In this document: piece by piece, positions 61,393 through 64,000 of the stretch
Layout: the number at the start of each line of letters is the position of its first letter
How positions within the stretch are numbered: the first letter of the stretch is position 1
From: Vespa crabro
Taxonomy: Eukaryota > Arthropoda > Insecta > Hymenoptera > Vespidae
DNA length: 64,000 bases
NCBI RefSeq assembly: GCF_910589235.1
Contig: NC_060957.1
Location: forward strand, 14,121,867-14,185,866
Reading direction: 5' to 3'
Program-made: the position numbers and the translations under genes
Notes under the pieces: generated by a model
The model's database searches: none
Seen by the model: the letters and a program-made list of their open reading frames with translations, nothing else
What the model was told of the DNA's origin: nothing

Positions 61393-62410
61393 CCTGTCTG
61401 TCTCGTTTCTAAGATGATGATATAAGTGGCGTTTCACTGATCGAAATCTGATATCGAAGGACGAGCGGATGTACGGTATTTAATACGAATTAAAATTTAT
61501 TATCGCCAAGAGAGAATGAGAAGAAGCTCCTATATATGATTATAGCGTACATACGAGAGAGCTAGCCATTTTATTGATCGACCGAACAAGCGCGGAAAAA
61601 AAATTGGCTCGAATTACGTAACGCGGTTGTCGATACCGCTACGGCCTTTCTCTCTCTCTCTCCCTCTCTCTGTCTCTCTCTTTCTCCCTCTCTCTTTATC
61701 TCTCTATCTATCTCTCTATCTTCCTTGATAAAGGAATAAATGAGAAAGCGAGAATTCGAAAGGCAAGACTCGTTGATTTTGATCCTCCATAACGATCCTC
61801 AATTTAAACAACGAGATAGCTTCATCAATTTCGACGCAGAGAACTTAACACCTGCCATAACTAACGAGAGAGATAGAGATAGAGAGAGTGAGAGAAAGAG
61901 AGAGTATTAATTATTTAAGATTAATGAATTAAGTATTGGCGAAATAAGGACAAAACTGAGAAAGATATCAATCGTATTAGCGGTTAATAGCGTCGCGGCA
62001 AACAGGGACACAACTGTTATATCAATTTCGTAAGTGTGAACATTGACGAGGCATATAAAGGAGATATTAAATGGGCTCGAAATCTTTCATCGTCGTAGCT
62101 GATCGAATAATTGAAAAGCGTAAAGGCTCGTGTGAATAGAAAAAAGATTCTACTCTCCACCGCCCAGCCGTCATCATCGTTCTACCAGCATGATCTTCGA
62201 TGTGGTAGTCCTCGTGCACGCGCGTTAGAGCGTAAGGTGTTCTTTCTCGTTACAGTCCCACGGGAAAAAGGTATCGTACGGCTGCTCTCTCTTTCTCTCC
62301 CTCCATTTATCTATCTATCTCCCTCCTCCGTGGTCGAACGTGCGAGGAGGCGGCCGCGAAGGAGGAACCTGGAAGGCCGGCTGCTACTACCAAAGACGCG
62401 ACGAGGACGA

Positions 62411-62480
62411 ACGAGGAGGAGGAGGAGGAGGAGGAGGAGAAGGAGGAGGAAAAGGAAGAGGAGGAGGAGGACGAGGACGT
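62411..62480. repeat. (GGA)n purine array
   Basis: GGA units with AAG and AC breaks; almost all purine for about 70 bp. Confidence 0.93.
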
Positions 62481-62585
62481 TTTCACCGTAGCATCTGCCA
62501 GTAGTTGCTTATGCTGCTCTCTGCTACACAGCTGCCAAATAACACGACCGACGAACCTTCTTTCTTCTTCTACTCTATCTACCTA

Positions 62586-62588
<3 letters not shown>

Positions 62589-62646
<58 letters not shown>
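62589..62646. repeat. (CT)29 microsatellite
   Basis: Perfect CT run; a (GA)n run of opposite sense lies at 62766-62796. Confidence 0.97.
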
Positions 62647-62649
<3 letters not shown>

Positions 62650-62762
62650 TGGCCAACTCACCCCTCTCTCGATCCTTCTTCATTATTTCCACGGCTCGGC
62701 CCTATCCTTTATACTCGAAGGCCCCGATTCCTCCCCTCCTTTGTGTTCGAATCGACAAGCTG

Positions 62763-62801
<39 letters not shown>

Positions 62802-63212
62802 TAGGCTCGACATCGCGTATTTTCTTTTTAAACGATATGCACGTCTCTCTGTGCATAGCCCGAGAAAGAGAGAATGTTCTCTGTTCCTATCCAAGATCGT
62901 GTGAGTTTACATGTAAGAGAGTATAAATGTGTGAGTTACACGACGAGAGACGTTGGTTACACACGGTGGCGGTAAAAGGAGAGACTCTCTCTCTTTCTCT
63001 CTCTCTCTCTCACCCAGTCAGCAGAGCTCGTGCCCCAGGATAACAAAAGAGAGACTTCGGAGGCCCGCTTTTATGAGATCGCTTCTCTCTCTTTCTCTCT
63101 CTTTTACTCTTTCGACTTCTTATTCCATGTCTGTAGGACCGTAGATATCATAGTGGTCGCTTTTTATTCCATGATTCAGCTACCTTCTCTCCTCCCTTTC
63201 ACCCTCCCTCTA

Positions 63213-63278
<66 letters not shown>
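63213..63278. repeat. (CT)33 microsatellite
   Basis: Perfect CT run, inverted relative to the GA run at 63526. Confidence 0.97.
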
Positions 63279-63281
<3 letters not shown>

Positions 63282-63523
63282 TCTGCTTCTTCCTCCTTCC
63301 TTTTGAAAGGCGCCACCACTTCCATCGTTCCTCTTCGCGTATATCCGCCGTAGCCCAGCTTTATCCACTCAAACCCCGCCTGCTGCTGCTAGCCACGCTG
63401 TTATTGCACGCGAGCCAAGGAGAGTTATCCTTGCTAATCGGCCGTGCGTGTTATATACGCCCTCGGAATCAACCGTTTAATCGGATAACGCGCGTGCATC
63501 TCGCCGAGGTAAACTCCTGGTTC

Positions 63524-63525
<2 letters not shown>

Positions 63526-63595
<70 letters not shown>
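63526..63595. repeat. (GA)34 microsatellite
   Basis: Perfect GA run near the right edge. Confidence 0.98.
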
Positions 63596-63597
<2 letters not shown>

Positions 63598-64000
63598 ACC
63601 GTTAGAGTAAATACTTAAAATATTTTCAGATAATGGAAGCTATTTAAACGATCAATAAGAAACGATGGTGTAATTGAAAGTACGTGTTTCCGAGGCAATT
63701 AACGTTCTCATCGAGTTATATCCACTTCGATAAATGAATTGAATTGAATTGGATTATAATTACGTGAGGCAACTTTTTCGATTGGTTCCATCGAATATTT
63801 CGAACCTGATATAAGTTATATAGATATATAAGAAAATGAAATGCGAGAATTCGTATAGAAATCTTTTATACTTTTGGCGAATGCACGTGGGAAAGAGGAG
63901 GATGGCGGACGAACAGAACGGAGTGCCTTTAACGGAGTCGGCTCTCTTTCTCTTTTAGCGTGTAAATTCGAGAGAAGAAAAGAGAAGAGAGAAGAGATAT

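Larger units (their letters stand above)
47554..64000. other. Region upstream of wge without recognised genes
   Basis: No open frame here has a composition or motif that suggests a gene; the longer ones translate microsatellites. It may hold the wge promoter and untranslated exons. Complex, repeat-poor islands include 50930-51180, 52400-52570, 56080-56300, 58740-58900 and 59530-59790. Long (GA)n/(CT)n tracts occur throughout. Confidence 0.55.

Noticed and set aside
62111..62491. Plus-strand 126-codon Arg-rich frame
   Set aside because: The second half is a (GGA)n translation and the first half shows no family motif.
63790..63830. GGTTCGAAAT and similar words resembling a tRNA B box (also near 19615)
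   Set aside because: No A box, cloverleaf or acceptor stem could be formed around them.

Overview
This looks like nuclear DNA from an insect, most likely a hymenopteran (ant, bee or wasp). Genes are sparse and spliced, introns run to many kilobases, CpG is not depleted, and very long (GA)n/(CT)n microsatellites occur every 1-2 kb. No bacterial operon structure, CRISPR array, rRNA or convincing tRNA was seen. The lineage call is an inference from composition and from the two genes, both of which belong to arthropod developmental families.

Two protein-coding genes are supported, both on the minus strand. (1) The first coding exon of a netrin axon-guidance gene lies at 16501-17896. It encodes the signal peptide, the laminin N-terminal domain and the first EGF-like repeat, and ends in a phase-1 splice donor. 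No later netrin exon was recognised in 1-16500, so that stretch is read as the start of a very long intron and the gene runs off the left edge. (2) A BAH-domain chromatin gene resembling Drosophila winged eye (wge; vertebrate relatives BAHCC1/TNRC18) can be assembled from nine coding exons between 27547 and 47553. All reading phases agree, giving a 3060-nt CDS (1019 residues plus stop). A 16-kb first intron separates exon 1 from the other eight.

Layout: 1-16500 netrin intron; 16501-17896 netrin exon; 17897-27546 intergenic or netrin 5' region, AT- and microsatellite-rich; 27547-31269 wge exons 2-9 with short introns; 31270-47321 wge intron 1; 47322-47553 wge exon 1; 47554-64000 wge upstream DNA with no recognised gene. 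Both genes point the same way, with wge upstream of netrin.

Most short open frames here are translations of simple repeats (Arg-Glu, Ser-Leu, poly-Lys runs) and were left out. The less ordinary signals are a 120-residue insertion in the netrin between the LamN and EGF domains, a divergent 90-110 bp direct repeat in wge intron 1, several perfect hairpins, and islands of complex sequence with clustered TAAT sites that may be enhancers. No clearly new biological system was found.
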